From VFZL01 sp046734915 (GTDB lineage Bacteria > Acidobacteriota > Vicinamibacteria > Vicinamibacterales > CAVVIG01): DNA of 14,076 bases. Below, piece by piece: positions 1-7,680 of the stretch. The DNA lies in assembly GCA_046734915.1 (NCBI GenBank), contig JBKPSC010000344.1:1-14076 (forward strand), written 5' to 3'. Below the pieces are notes generated by a model. It was not told the DNA's origin and did not search any database. It saw only the letters and a list, made by a program, of their open reading frames with translations. Every line of letters starts with the position of its first letter. Position 1 is the first letter of the stretch. A program made the translations under genes and the position numbers.

Positions 1-1
1 G

Positions 2-397
2 TTGGCCTTCGACTCCGGCATCTTCGACATTGCATATTCGCTGTCGTCTATCGAGCACTTCGGCAGCATCGCCGGCGCGTCAGCAACCATCCGGGAGATG
101 GGCCGCGTGTTGAAACCCGGAGGCATCCTTGCGCTGGCCACCGAGTACGTGCTGAGCGGGCCGCCGCATGACGAAACTTTTCAGCCGCAGGAATTTGCCG
201 CGCTGCTGAATCAGCCCGGCCTCGAGCTGGTCGAGCCGCTGGACGACAAGGTCTATCGCCGCTACGAGTACAACGCGATTGACCTGTACAAGAACCCCTA
301 CCAGACACCGCACATGGTGGTGCGATTCGACGACACCGTCTTCACTACGGCCATGGTGTTTCTGCGGAAGCTGCCGTTCGCAGGCCGTGCGGCATGA
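2..397 (+). CDS. Class I SAM-dependent methyltransferase, C-terminal part (5' end outside window)
   Basis: The reading frame is open to the left edge, so only the last ~131 residues are seen and the true start lies upstream. What remains is the second half of a Rossmann-fold methyltransferase of the Methyltransf_11 type. An acidic strand/loop ends in SSIEHF (around visible residues 16-21), followed by a helix and the hallmark EMGRVLKPGG segment (about residues 32-41), then a strand of the form ILALATEYVLSG. The SAM-binding glycine loop (motif I) would lie upstream of the window. The acceptor cannot be told; given the neighbours, methylation of a sugar or lipid-linked glycan is likely (inference). 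Its TGA stop overlaps the ATG of the deacetylase gene (ATGA, 394-397), which indicates co-translation. Confidence 0.85.
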   Translation: MAFDSGIFDIAYSLSSIEHFGSIAGASATIREMGRVLKPGGILALATEYVLSGPPHDETFQPQEFAALLNQPGLELVEPLDDKVYRRYEYNAIDLYKNPYQTPHMVVRFDDTVFTTAMVFLRKLPFAGRAA

Positions 398-1494
398 GCG
401 TTCCTTTCGGTGAGCGCGGCGGAGCTCTCCGTGGCGCCATCGACGTCGCCTGTGCACGGCTGCCGACTTTCGTCTTTGGAGGGCGGGTCGGTTCGCTGAT
501 TCCGGTCTTTCACTTTCACGACGAATCTGCCGGCGACCTCGAGCCCAAATTCCGCTATCTGCGCGAGAACGGCTATCGCACGCTCGACGCCGGCGAGCTG
601 TCGGCCGTCGTCCACAATCGTCGCCCCATCGGCGAGCGCGAAGTAACGCTCTGCTTCGACGATGCGTGGGCCACTGTCTGGATGGATGCGGCGCCGCTCC
701 TTCGCCAGTATGGGCTGCGGGCCATCGTGTATGCGATTCCTGGCCGCGTTGACGATGCCTCGACCGTCCGATCGCCCGGCGAAGGCGCTGGGTCGCTCTT
801 CATGACCTGGCCAGAGCTGCGCGCGATGCACGCCGAAGGCCTCATCGACGTTGAGTCACATACCTGGACGCACGCGCGCATCTTCACGTCGGCGAGCCCC
901 GTCGACTTTGTGACGCCGGGCTACGAACAGCGACCGGTGCTCAATCGGCCGCGGCTGAACGGTTCCGAGTCGGCGCCTCGGTTCGTCGAGGCGACCGAAC
1001 TGGGCGCGCCGCTTTACGAGCAGCGGTCACGAATGTCTGACGGCCGCCGTTCGCTCGTCCCGCTCGAGGCCCACGCCGCTTGTGTCACGTACGTAGCCTC
1101 GCAAGGCGGCGCAGCATACTTTCAGCGGCCCGACTGGCGGAGCCAGCTCACCCAGATCGTGTCCCGACACACGACCGAGGTCCGTCTCGAAACTGACGAA
1201 GAACACCAGCGGGCCATCGAGGTCGAGCTCGATCGAGCGCGGGCCGAGCTGAACTCGCGCCTGGCGACTACGGTGCGCCACGTTTGTCTCCCCTGGGGGG
1301 TGTCTGGCGGAGTGACAGCCAAGGCCCTTCAGCGTCTGGGCTTCGAAACGGCCATCGCCAACCGCTGGCGGGGAATGTTTGCGGTCCGTCCAGGCGACGA
1401 CCCCTTTTGGCTCAAGCGGCTGCCGAACCGCTACATCTTGTCGCTGCCGGGCGGCGGCCGCCGGACGTTCTTTTCGTTGAGCCGCGGCCGGTGA
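394..1494 (+). CDS. Polysaccharide deacetylase (NodB / CE4-like) with a long insertion
   Basis: This 366-residue protein has the metal-dependent deacetylase signature of carbohydrate esterase family 4. Motif 1 is TLCFDDAW (residues 85-92), with D89 as the expected catalytic base and D90 as metal ligand; the usual DDG is DDA here. Motif 2 is SHTWTH (155-160), with H156 and H160 as metal ligands. CLPWG (298-302) sits at the motif-3 position. About 135 residues separate motifs 2 and 3, far more than in a minimal NodB domain, so an inserted subdomain is present. I see no signal peptide, although the short hydrophobic stretch near residues 12-38 is ambiguous. The expected role is hydrolysis of N- or O-acetyl groups on a glycan, or on a lipid-linked precursor if cytoplasmic. 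The ATG at 394 overlaps the upstream stop, and the TGA overlaps the GTG of the next gene. Confidence 0.85.
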   Translation: MSVPFGERGGALRGAIDVACARLPTFVFGGRVGSLIPVFHFHDESAGDLEPKFRYLRENGYRTLDAGELSAVVHNRRPIGEREVTLCFDDAWATVWMDAAPLLRQYGLRAIVYAIPGRVDDASTVRSPGEGAGSLFMTWPELRAMHAEGLIDVESHTWTHARIFTSASPVDFVTPGYEQRPVLNRPRLNGSESAPRFVEATELGAPLYEQRSRMSDGRRSLVPLEAHAACVTYVASQGGAAYFQRPDWRSQLTQIVSRHTTEVRLETDEEHQRAIEVELDRARAELNSRLATTVRHVCLPWGVSGGVTAKALQRLGFETAIANRWRGMFAVRPGDDPFWLKRLPNRYILSLPGGGRRTFFSLSRGR

Positions 1495-2174
1495 GCGCGC
1501 AGACTGCGACCGGTCCGACGCAGTTCGGCAACCTCGAAGCCAATCTTCAATTCATCGCTGGCACCGGCGCTCTGCGGCCCGGCGTCCGCGTGCTCGAGAT
1601 TGGCTCGGGAACAGGTACACTCCTCAGCCGGTTACGTGACCAGGGCTACGATGCCGAGGGAGTGGAGCTGAACGCGGGACTCATCGACGAAGGCCGGAGG
1701 TGGCACGGCGACCTGCCGGTGCGGCAGGTGACCGGGACGGCGCTGCCCTTTCAAGACGCCACTTTCAACGTTGTCATGAGCTTCGACGTGTTCGAGCACA
1801 TACCCGACAGCGACGCACACCTTCGAGAAGTGCAGCGCGTGCTCAAGCCTGGCGGTACGTACCTGCTTCAGACGCCGAACAAGTGGACCAACGTCGTGTT
1901 CGAGACAATCCGGTGGCGGAGCTTCACGCGCTTTCGCCAGGACCATTGCTCTTTGCATTCGCTGCGGGAACTGGATCGACGGCTCTCCGCCCACGGGTTT
2001 GACGTCCGCGCGTACGACGTTCCCGTCGTGAACGATTTTTTTCGCGAGAAAGTCCGCCGCTACACCGGCTGGCCGGGGACGGCCCTGCTCGCCGTGTTCA
2101 ATCCAGATCGGCTGCCGTTGGCCCTTCGCACGAATCTTTACGTCGCCGCGACGCTCCCGGTCAGGCGCGCATGA
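1491..2174 (+). CDS. Class I SAM-dependent methyltransferase
   Basis: A complete 227-residue methyltransferase of the UbiG/Methyltransf_11 type. Motif I is EIGSGTG (36-42), the acidic post-I residue is in GVEL (57-60), FEHIPD (101-106) is the motif-II region, and RVLKPGG (116-122) and QTPN (127-130) follow. DHCSLHSLREL (about 151-161) resembles the conserved segment in UbiG-like enzymes that often modify sugars or lipids. I chose GTG at 1491 because it forms a GTGA overlap with the deacetylase stop and places motif I at a normal distance. An in-frame extension back to 1284 would overlap the deacetylase by over 200 bp. It probably methylates a glycan intermediate (inference); the acceptor cannot be read from sequence. 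The stop overlaps the ATG of the next gene (2171-2174). Confidence 0.88.
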   Translation: MSAQTATGPTQFGNLEANLQFIAGTGALRPGVRVLEIGSGTGTLLSRLRDQGYDAEGVELNAGLIDEGRRWHGDLPVRQVTGTALPFQDATFNVVMSFDVFEHIPDSDAHLREVQRVLKPGGTYLLQTPNKWTNVVFETIRWRSFTRFRQDHCSLHSLRELDRRLSAHGFDVRAYDVPVVNDFFREKVRRYTGWPGTALLAVFNPDRLPLALRTNLYVAATLPVRRA

Positions 2175-3223
2175 CCCCGCGGTCCGACTTTCCGGCGGAC
2201 GTGCAGGTGGCGATTGTCGCTCACGACAATCTCGACACGCTGAAGGCCACGCTGCAGTCGCTCGCCGATTCCGGATGTCCGCCCGACCGCATCATCGTCG
2301 TCGACGTCGCGAGCACCGATGGGACCGGCGAATTCATGGCGGCGGCGTGGCCCGCCGCCCGGGTGATTCGACTGGTCAGAAATGACGGACCGAGTCCAGG
2401 GCGCAACGCCGGCATCCGCGCGGCGACCAGTCGCTTCGTTCTGCTCATGGATGCGGACGTCACCGTTGCGCCAGACGCGACGCAGATCCTCCACGCCGCG
2501 ATGCTGTCAGATCCGCGGGCGAAGGTAGGAAGCCCGATCGTGGTGCACCAGAGCCGCCCCGACGTGATCCAATACGCGGGCGGAGCGCTGCACTTCATTT
2601 GTGAGGCGGTGAACCCCTGGATGGACCGGCCGCTCGCAGAACGTGGCGTCGAGCCAGCCGACATCGGGGCCGCGCCCACCTGCGCGCTGCTGCTCGACCG
2701 GGAGATCGCGCTGGACGTTGGTCTCTTCGATGAGCGCTATTTCATCGGTAAGGAAGACGGCGACTTCACGCACCGGATCAAGCTGGCCGGCTACTCCATC
2801 CTGGAGCTGCCATCGGCCCTCGTTCTCCATCGTAGTCGGCCGCGCGGCACGTGGCTCTTCTACTATCAGATCCGCAACCGCTGGCATTTCATCCTCAAGA
2901 ACTACCAGTGGCGGACCATCGTCAGCATCATTCCGCCGCTGCTCATCCACGAACCACTTCAGCTCGCCGTGCTCGTTTTGAAGGGCCACGGATGGACGTA
3001 CCTCAAGGCCGTGGCGGGACTCATCGCGCTTCTCCCGAGCCTGCCGCGCGACCGCGCCCTGGCGAACCGCATCCGGCGCCGGCCGGACCGCGACCTCCTC
3101 GTCAGCGGACAGCTGATCGTCCGCGACGATCTCGCCAGCAGCGCGGTTGTCCGCGCCGGCAAGGTTTTCTACGAGCGCGCGCTGTCGGCCTATTGGGATT
3201 TTCTGAAGCGGACCGTGTTGTGA
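2171..3223 (+). CDS. Family 2 glycosyltransferase (rhamnosyltransferase-like)
   Basis: A 350-residue inverting GT-A glycosyltransferase. The N-terminal strand VAIVAHDN (13-20) and VVDVASTDGT (43-52) form the nucleotide-sugar site. GPSPGRNAGIRAA (73-85) is the typical helix, and DAD (94-96) in LLMDADVTVAPDA is the metal/nucleotide-binding DxD. E195-D196 in GKEDGDF is the position of the catalytic base, and H220 in LVLH follows. A C-terminal region with aromatic YYQIRNRWHFILKNY (about 231-245) and hydrophobic stretches (250-290) suggests tight membrane association. The organisation resembles WbbL-type O-antigen rhamnosyltransferases, but donor and acceptor are not assignable. It likely adds a sugar to a lipid-linked glycan on the cytoplasmic face just before export by the flippase encoded next. 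Both ends overlap neighbouring genes (ATGA and GTGA). Confidence 0.9.
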   Translation: MTPRSDFPADVQVAIVAHDNLDTLKATLQSLADSGCPPDRIIVVDVASTDGTGEFMAAAWPAARVIRLVRNDGPSPGRNAGIRAATSRFVLLMDADVTVAPDATQILHAAMLSDPRAKVGSPIVVHQSRPDVIQYAGGALHFICEAVNPWMDRPLAERGVEPADIGAAPTCALLLDREIALDVGLFDERYFIGKEDGDFTHRIKLAGYSILELPSALVLHRSRPRGTWLFYYQIRNRWHFILKNYQWRTIVSIIPPLLIHEPLQLAVLVLKGHGWTYLKAVAGLIALLPSLPRDRALANRIRRRPDRDLLVSGQLIVRDDLASSAVVRAGKVFYERALSAYWDFLKRTVL

Positions 3224-4443
3224 CCGACGCGTCTTCACCACGGCCACTGCTGCAGAACCTGATGTTTGCCGGAGCCTCCGGCGCCAGCGCGGGCCTCCTG
3301 CTCATCCTGTTCGTGCTGGCCGGGCGGATACTGGGCGACGTCGAATTCGGAAAGTTCTCCTTTGCCCTCGCGTTGGGAACCATCTTCGAGACCCTGATGG
3401 ACTTCGGGCTGCATCAGGTGACCATCCGCGAGGTGGCGCGCGACAAGTCACGGGCGGCCGCCGTTCTGCATCACACGCTCGGCATCAAGCTGCTCTGGAC
3501 CGCCGGGGGCCTTTCCGCGCTGGTGATCACCGCCACGCTGCTGCGGCCCGAGCGCGACGTCCGGCTTGCCTGCTATCTGGTGGGCGGCGCGCTCGTGGCG
3601 CGGTCGTTCATGTTCACGATCCGCGGCGTGCTGCAGGGGCTCGAGCGGTTTGGCTGGGACAGCATCGTCGTGCTCGGCGACCGCGGACTGCTGCTTGTCA
3701 TCGGTGCAGCGGTGCTCTTGGGCGGCTACGGCCTGCTCGGCTTGTCACTGGCCTTTGTCGTCGCCCGAGGCGCTGCCCTGGTGCTGGGTGCCTGGATGAC
3801 CCAGGCACAGCTCGGCGGCGTCGACGTCAAGTACGATCGCGACGTCTGGCGCGAGCTGCAGCGCAGCGCCGTGCCGTTCGGGTTGTTCCTGGTCGTTCTC
3901 AATCTGTACTCCTACATCGACAGCGTGATGCTGGGCGTCATGCGCGGCGACGTCGAAACCGGTGTCTACGGCGCGGCTTACAAGGTCTACGAGGGGGTTG
4001 GATACTTGCCCGGAGTGATCGCGTCGGTCCTCACCCCACGCCTGTCGAGTCTTTATGTCACAGACAGGCAGTCGCACCGCCGGCTTGTGCTGGCCGGTCT
4101 GGGTGGCTCGATCGGCCTCGCCCTCGCCGTCACGCTCGTGGGGTACTTGATGGCCGAGCCAGTAATGGTGCTCCTGTTCGGCCCGGAGTTCGCGGTGTCG
4201 GCCGACCCCTTCCGGATACTATGCCTGGGGCTGGTCTTCGTCTTCGCCATCTGGACCTTGCACGCTACGGCGATTTCAGCCAACAAGGAGCGCCTGCTCG
4301 TCCGCGCCGCGCTCATCGGGCTCGCCGTCAACGTCGCCGTCAACCTGTACGCGATTCCGCGGATGGGCGCCAACGGTGCGGCGCTCGCTACGGTCGTCGG
4401 TGAGCTGGTCAGCTTGATCGTGCTGATCGCTGGTCTGGTGTAG
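3220..4443 (+). CDS. Wzx-like oligosaccharide flippase (MOP/polysaccharide transporter family)
   Basis: A 407-residue hydrophobic protein with about twelve membrane segments in the pattern of polysaccharide flippases. Recognisable blocks are GRILGDVEFGKFSFALALG (35-53), the charged loop DFGLHQVTIREVARDK (61-76), VARSFMFTIRGVLQGLERFG (126-145), the mid-protein YIDSVMLGVMRGDVETGVY (232-250), GPEF (331-334), and RMGANGAALATVVGE (391-405). Function: translocation of undecaprenyl-diphosphate-linked oligosaccharide across the inner membrane (family knowledge). GTG at 3220 is chosen because it forms a GTGA overlap with the glycosyltransferase stop and starts just before the first helix; the upstream in-frame extension is a shadow of that gene. 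At 407 residues it is shorter than many 14-helix members and ends inside the last hydrophobic segment. TAG at 4441 is followed after 2 nt by the next ATG. Confidence 0.9.
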   Translation: MTDASSPRPLLQNLMFAGASGASAGLLLILFVLAGRILGDVEFGKFSFALALGTIFETLMDFGLHQVTIREVARDKSRAAAVLHHTLGIKLLWTAGGLSALVITATLLRPERDVRLACYLVGGALVARSFMFTIRGVLQGLERFGWDSIVVLGDRGLLLVIGAAVLLGGYGLLGLSLAFVVARGAALVLGAWMTQAQLGGVDVKYDRDVWRELQRSAVPFGLFLVVLNLYSYIDSVMLGVMRGDVETGVYGAAYKVYEGVGYLPGVIASVLTPRLSSLYVTDRQSHRRLVLAGLGGSIGLALAVTLVGYLMAEPVMVLLFGPEFAVSADPFRILCLGLVFVFAIWTLHATAISANKERLLVRAALIGLAVNVAVNLYAIPRMGANGAALATVVGELVSLIVLIAGLV

Positions 4444-4445
4444 CG

Positions 4446-5921
4446 ATGCGACGCGCGCTGTTCGTGCTCCTGTTCCTCTCGTACGCGTACTTCTACCAGG
4501 CCGGTGGCTGGAATCAGAATTCTCGATTCGCCCTGGTGCGCGCAATCACGAACGACTGGTCGCTCCGCATCGACCCTTATCAGCGGAATACCGGAGACAA
4601 GGCCATCTTTGAAGGGCACTACTACTCGGACAAGGCGCCGGGGCTGTCTCTTCTGGCGGCGCCGATCGTCGAGCCCGCCAGGCTCGTCTTCATGGCTGCC
4701 GGCGGCGATCCGGAGACCTTCGAAGGACTTGCGCTGCTCTCTTATCTCGCCACGGCCCTTACGGTCGGCCTGGTCACCGCGTGGGCCGGCGTCGTGTTGT
4801 ACGACGTGGCATTGAGTCTGGGAAGCTTGCAAGGTGGAGCGCTCTTCGCGGCCATGGCGTTGGGACTGGCGACGCCGATGTGGTGGCTGGCGACCACGTT
4901 CATCGGCCACGCGCTGTCCGCTTCCTGTCTAGTGTTCAGCTTCGCCGCCGCATGCCGGATTCACGCGGATCGTCAACCAGCGAACGATAGCGTGAACGGG
5001 TGGATCATCGGTCTGGGCGCGGGATGGGCGACGGTGTCGGAGTTTCCGGCGGCCATTCCGGCTGTGCTCTTTGCGGCCTGGACCGCAACCAGTGCGATGC
5101 GTCTCGGACGCGACCGGGCCAGGCGCATTCTCACTGCGCTCGCCTGCGGCGCCGGCGCGACCGCCGGCGTGCTGATGATCTATCAATATGCGTGCTTCGG
5201 CTCCCCGTTCCACCTGGCGTATTCGAGTGAAGAGGGATTCGAGGGTCTGCAGCAGGGGTTCTTTGGCATCACCCTGCCGACTGCCCACGCCTTGCAGCAG
5301 GTCCTGTTCAGCGAGTTTCGCGGCCTCCTCCCCCTCTCGCCGCTGATGATCGTGGCGCCGGTTGGACTGCTCATGTACCGGGAGGCGCGAACGCCAGCGG
5401 CGATCGCCTTCGTCGTCGCCTTGTTCTACATTCTGCTCAACGCGAGCTATCACTACTGGGAAGGCGGCTGGTCGCTCGGGCCCCGCCATCTCTCGCCGGC
5501 CTTGCCTTTCCTGTGTCTCGGGCTGGCGCCGCTCTGGAGTCGGGGTGGGCGCGGCGGCCGTGCCGTCCTGCTGGCGCTTTGGCTTGTCAGCGCTGGCGTG
5601 TCACTCGTGGCCGTGTCAACGATGCCGCAGCCGCCGGCGAACGTCTCCAGGCCGATGCGCGATCTCGTCTGGCCGGCCTTTCGTGCGGGCGATCTGGCGC
5701 TGAACACGCAGACATTCGTGCATTACGCGATCGATCCAGGGCAATGGCGGACACACGAAGATCCGAAAGCCGCGTTCAACCTGGGCATGAAGCTGGGACT
5801 CAACGGGCACGCCAGCCTCGTGCCGCTGGTCATCGGCTGGGCGCTTTGTGCGTGGTGGATCGTCGGCGAGATGCGGCGCCAGCGCGCGGTCAGCGTCGGC
5901 CGCGGCGCAGACGGTACTTGA
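4446..5921 (+). CDS. Polytopic GT-C-like membrane protein (putative glycosyltransferase)
   Basis: A 491-residue integral membrane protein with roughly ten to eleven hydrophobic segments. It has a short N-terminal helix (about 4-18), a long first periplasmic loop (about 19-66), and a late loop with SLGPRHLSPALPF. The loop contains GWNQNSRF (21-28), RIDPY (41-45) and YSDKAPGLS (60-68). The last aligns by eye with YSIHAPGLS in the 902-residue GT-C protein encoded at 9191-11899, so the two are probably distant relatives. Classical GT-C enzymes use a polyprenyl-phosphate sugar and have an acidic D/E pair in this loop. Here the corresponding place reads NQNSR, leaving D43, D51 or D62 as candidate acids. 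It is therefore a putative glycosyltransferase, possibly a Wzy/ligase-like protein, with uncertain chemistry. It is last in the + strand operon and overlaps the opposing gene by 32 bp. Confidence 0.8.
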   Translation: MRRALFVLLFLSYAYFYQAGGWNQNSRFALVRAITNDWSLRIDPYQRNTGDKAIFEGHYYSDKAPGLSLLAAPIVEPARLVFMAAGGDPETFEGLALLSYLATALTVGLVTAWAGVVLYDVALSLGSLQGGALFAAMALGLATPMWWLATTFIGHALSASCLVFSFAAACRIHADRQPANDSVNGWIIGLGAGWATVSEFPAAIPAVLFAAWTATSAMRLGRDRARRILTALACGAGATAGVLMIYQYACFGSPFHLAYSSEEGFEGLQQGFFGITLPTAHALQQVLFSEFRGLLPLSPLMIVAPVGLLMYREARTPAAIAFVVALFYILLNASYHYWEGGWSLGPRHLSPALPFLCLGLAPLWSRGGRGGRAVLLALWLVSAGVSLVAVSTMPQPPANVSRPMRDLVWPAFRAGDLALNTQTFVHYAIDPGQWRTHEDPKAAFNLGMKLGLNGHASLVPLVIGWALCAWWIVGEMRRQRAVSVGRGADGT

Positions 5922-6585
5922 GGATGCACCACACGGCCCGCACGCCATCTTTCCAGCCGATCTTTTTTCCCTCGGCGTAGGTGCGGCCGGCGTAGGAAAT
6001 GCCGACTTCGTAGATTCGGCAGTCCAGCGCCGCGACCTTCGCCGTGACTTCCGGCTCGAACCCGAACCGGTTCTCCTCGATTCTGATCGACTGAATGATC
6101 TCCCGCCGGAACATTTTGTAGCAGGTTTCCATGTCTGTCAGGTTCAAGTTCGTGAAGGCGTTGGACAGAAGCGTGAGGGCCCGATTCCCCAGGTAGTGCC
6201 AGAAGTACAACACGCGATGGGAATCCCCACCGACGAAACGTGAACCGTAGACGACGTCTGCCCTGCCCTCCTCGATCGGCTTCAGCAGCTTGAAGTAGTC
6301 TACGGGGTCGTATTCGAGGTCGGCATCCTGAATGATCACCACATCGCCGGTGGCCGCCTGGATGCCGGTTCTGAGTGCCGCGCCTTTCCCTTGATTCACT
6401 GCGTGCCGGATGATCCGAAGATCGCACAGGGGTTGAAGCGACGCCAGGCGTTCTGCGGTCCGATCCGTGGACGCATCGTCCACTACGATGATCTCCTTGT
6501 CGAGTGCAACGGCGCGCACCCGCTCGATGACCGTGAGAATCGTGTCCTGCTCATTGAACGCTGGGATGACGACGGAGAGTCGCAT
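5890..6585 (-). CDS. Family 2 glycosyltransferase, Dpm1-like (polyprenyl-phosphate glycosyltransferase)
   Basis: A 231-residue GT-A enzyme close in layout to dolichyl/polyprenyl-phosphate mannosyl- or glucosyltransferases. It shows SVVIPAFNEQDTI (4-16), IIVVDDASTDRT (32-43), NQGKGAALRTGI (64-75), QDADLEYDP (86-94, with D87-A88-D89 as the metal site), GSRFVGG (114-120), DMETCYKMFRR (151-161), NRFGFEPEV (172-180) and GKKIGWKDG (206-214). There are no C-terminal transmembrane helices, unlike GtrB/ArnC members. The expected reaction is transfer of a sugar from a nucleotide donor to undecaprenyl phosphate at the cytoplasmic face, giving a donor for GT-C enzymes such as the two encoded here (inference). 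ATG at 6585 lies 10 nt after the stop of the SGNH lipoprotein gene, so they are probably co-transcribed. The 3' end overlaps the opposing gene. Confidence 0.92.
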   Translation of the reverse strand: MRLSVVIPAFNEQDTILTVIERVRAVALDKEIIVVDDASTDRTAERLASLQPLCDLRIIRHAVNQGKGAALRTGIQAATGDVVIIQDADLEYDPVDYFKLLKPIEEGRADVVYGSRFVGGDSHRVLYFWHYLGNRALTLLSNAFTNLNLTDMETCYKMFRREIIQSIRIEENRFGFEPEVTAKVAALDCRIYEVGISYAGRTYAEGKKIGWKDGVRAVWCILKYRLRRGRR

Positions 6586-6595
6586 GTCAGCGACT

Positions 6596-7678
6596 TTAGC
6601 GGAAGACGAATGGCCAAGTCACAAACGGCGCCTGTGTCGGCGGCGCGGACTCGAGTGTTGCTCTGATGCTCGTATTGAATGTCTGGGCGATGAGCTCGTA
6701 CCCACTTGCATTCGGATGCATCCCGTCTGTGGCCAGAAGCGAAAAGTTGCCACTGAATGCCTGGAATACGTCGACCAGCGGAACCCCTTCGGACAGGGCC
6801 AGCAATCGAATTTCGGCGTTGAGAGAAGGGACCGTCTGGTACCCCTGAGCCCCCCGAAAGCCCGCCGGATTCATCGGCGGCACGGTTGCCAGGAATATCC
6901 TGATATTCAGGTTTCTCGCCACGCCGATCATCCGCCGCAGGTTTGCAATGGCTGGCGGAATGCCGAGCGGGTTGCCGCCTGTGCCACCAAAGATGTCGTT
7001 CGATCCCTCCATGAGGAGGATCACTTCATAAGCACGCGACGATGCGAACGACGTGAAGCGAACGAGCGTTGCGGGGTCGCCAGCCGTTTCGCCCCGGTTC
7101 CCGGCGTTCAGCATGATTATCTGCTGCGTGGTATAGCGAGCACCGAGCGTTTGCTGCAGGACCGTCGGGTACTCCCGCCCGATAAGAACGACCGCCGGAA
7201 ATGACCATCCCAACAGAGCGCCTGGCGCTGCGCCGAGGGTCTGTGTATTCCCGTCCTCGCCAAGCGTGATGCTGTCGCCGAAGGCCATGAACTTCGTCAG
7301 GCTGATCTTCGCCGGACTCTGCACAACCACCGGAAACGTACAGCTGCTCGTCCGTTGACGGGTGTCAGTCGCCGTGCAGGAGACGTTGGTGGTGCCGATC
7401 GAGAACGTGCTTCCGCTGACGGGTGTGCAGCTCGTTGTCACGGGCGACGCACCGTTGATGACCGACGGCGTGCCATACACGACTGGAACGGCGAAGCCCG
7501 TCGGAGACACCTGTGTGACCGGCGCCGGACAAGTGATCGTCGGCGGATCGGTCGTCGGCGGCTGCGGCGTTGGCTCCATCGGCGACGAGCATCCGACGAG
7601 AACCAAGAGCACGCTGGCGGCGATGGCGTTTGGGAAAAGTCTGGCTGGCAGGAACAAGCTCTTGAATAAAGATAGCAA
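6596..7678 (-). CDS. Lipoprotein with HYR domain and SGNH/GDSL hydrolase domain
   Basis: A 360-residue exported esterase-like protein. Residues 1-30 form a lipoprotein signal peptide ending in the lipobox LVGC, with C30 as lipidation site, followed by a Pro/Thr-rich linker (32-47). Residues about 48-120 look like a HYR (hyalin repeat, Ig-like) domain with Cys50, Cys84, Cys101 and Cys113. The SGNH hydrolase follows: block I FGDSITLG (133-140, nucleophile S136), block II NAGNRGET (191-198, G193), block III GSND (225-228, N227), block V DGMHPN (318-323, D318 and H321). All catalytic residues are present. Function: hydrolysis of an ester, probably O-acetyl or acyl groups on a surface glycan (inference). 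The start is an unusual TTG at 7678, since no ATG precedes the lipobox and a stop lies 14 codons upstream. That start sits 2 nt from a strong terminator hairpin. Confidence 0.88.
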   Translation of the reverse strand: MLSLFKSLFLPARLFPNAIAASVLLVLVGCSSPMEPTPQPPTTDPPTITCPAPVTQVSPTGFAVPVVYGTPSVINGASPVTTSCTPVSGSTFSIGTTNVSCTATDTRQRTSSCTFPVVVQSPAKISLTKFMAFGDSITLGEDGNTQTLGAAPGALLGWSFPAVVLIGREYPTVLQQTLGARYTTQQIIMLNAGNRGETAGDPATLVRFTSFASSRAYEVILLMEGSNDIFGGTGGNPLGIPPAIANLRRMIGVARNLNIRIFLATVPPMNPAGFRGAQGYQTVPSLNAEIRLLALSEGVPLVDVFQAFSGNFSLLATDGMHPNASGYELIAQTFNTSIRATLESAPPTQAPFVTWPFVFR

Positions 7679-7680
7679 AA

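Noticed and set aside
1284..1490. Upstream extension of the second methyltransferase
   Set aside because: It would overlap the deacetylase by over 200 bp and adds no methyltransferase homology. GTG at 1491 gives the same GTGA overlap seen elsewhere in this operon.
4053..4910. 285-codon - strand frame across the flippase/GT-C-like junction
   Set aside because: It is antisense to two well-supported membrane protein genes and its translation is low-complexity and Arg-rich with no domain.
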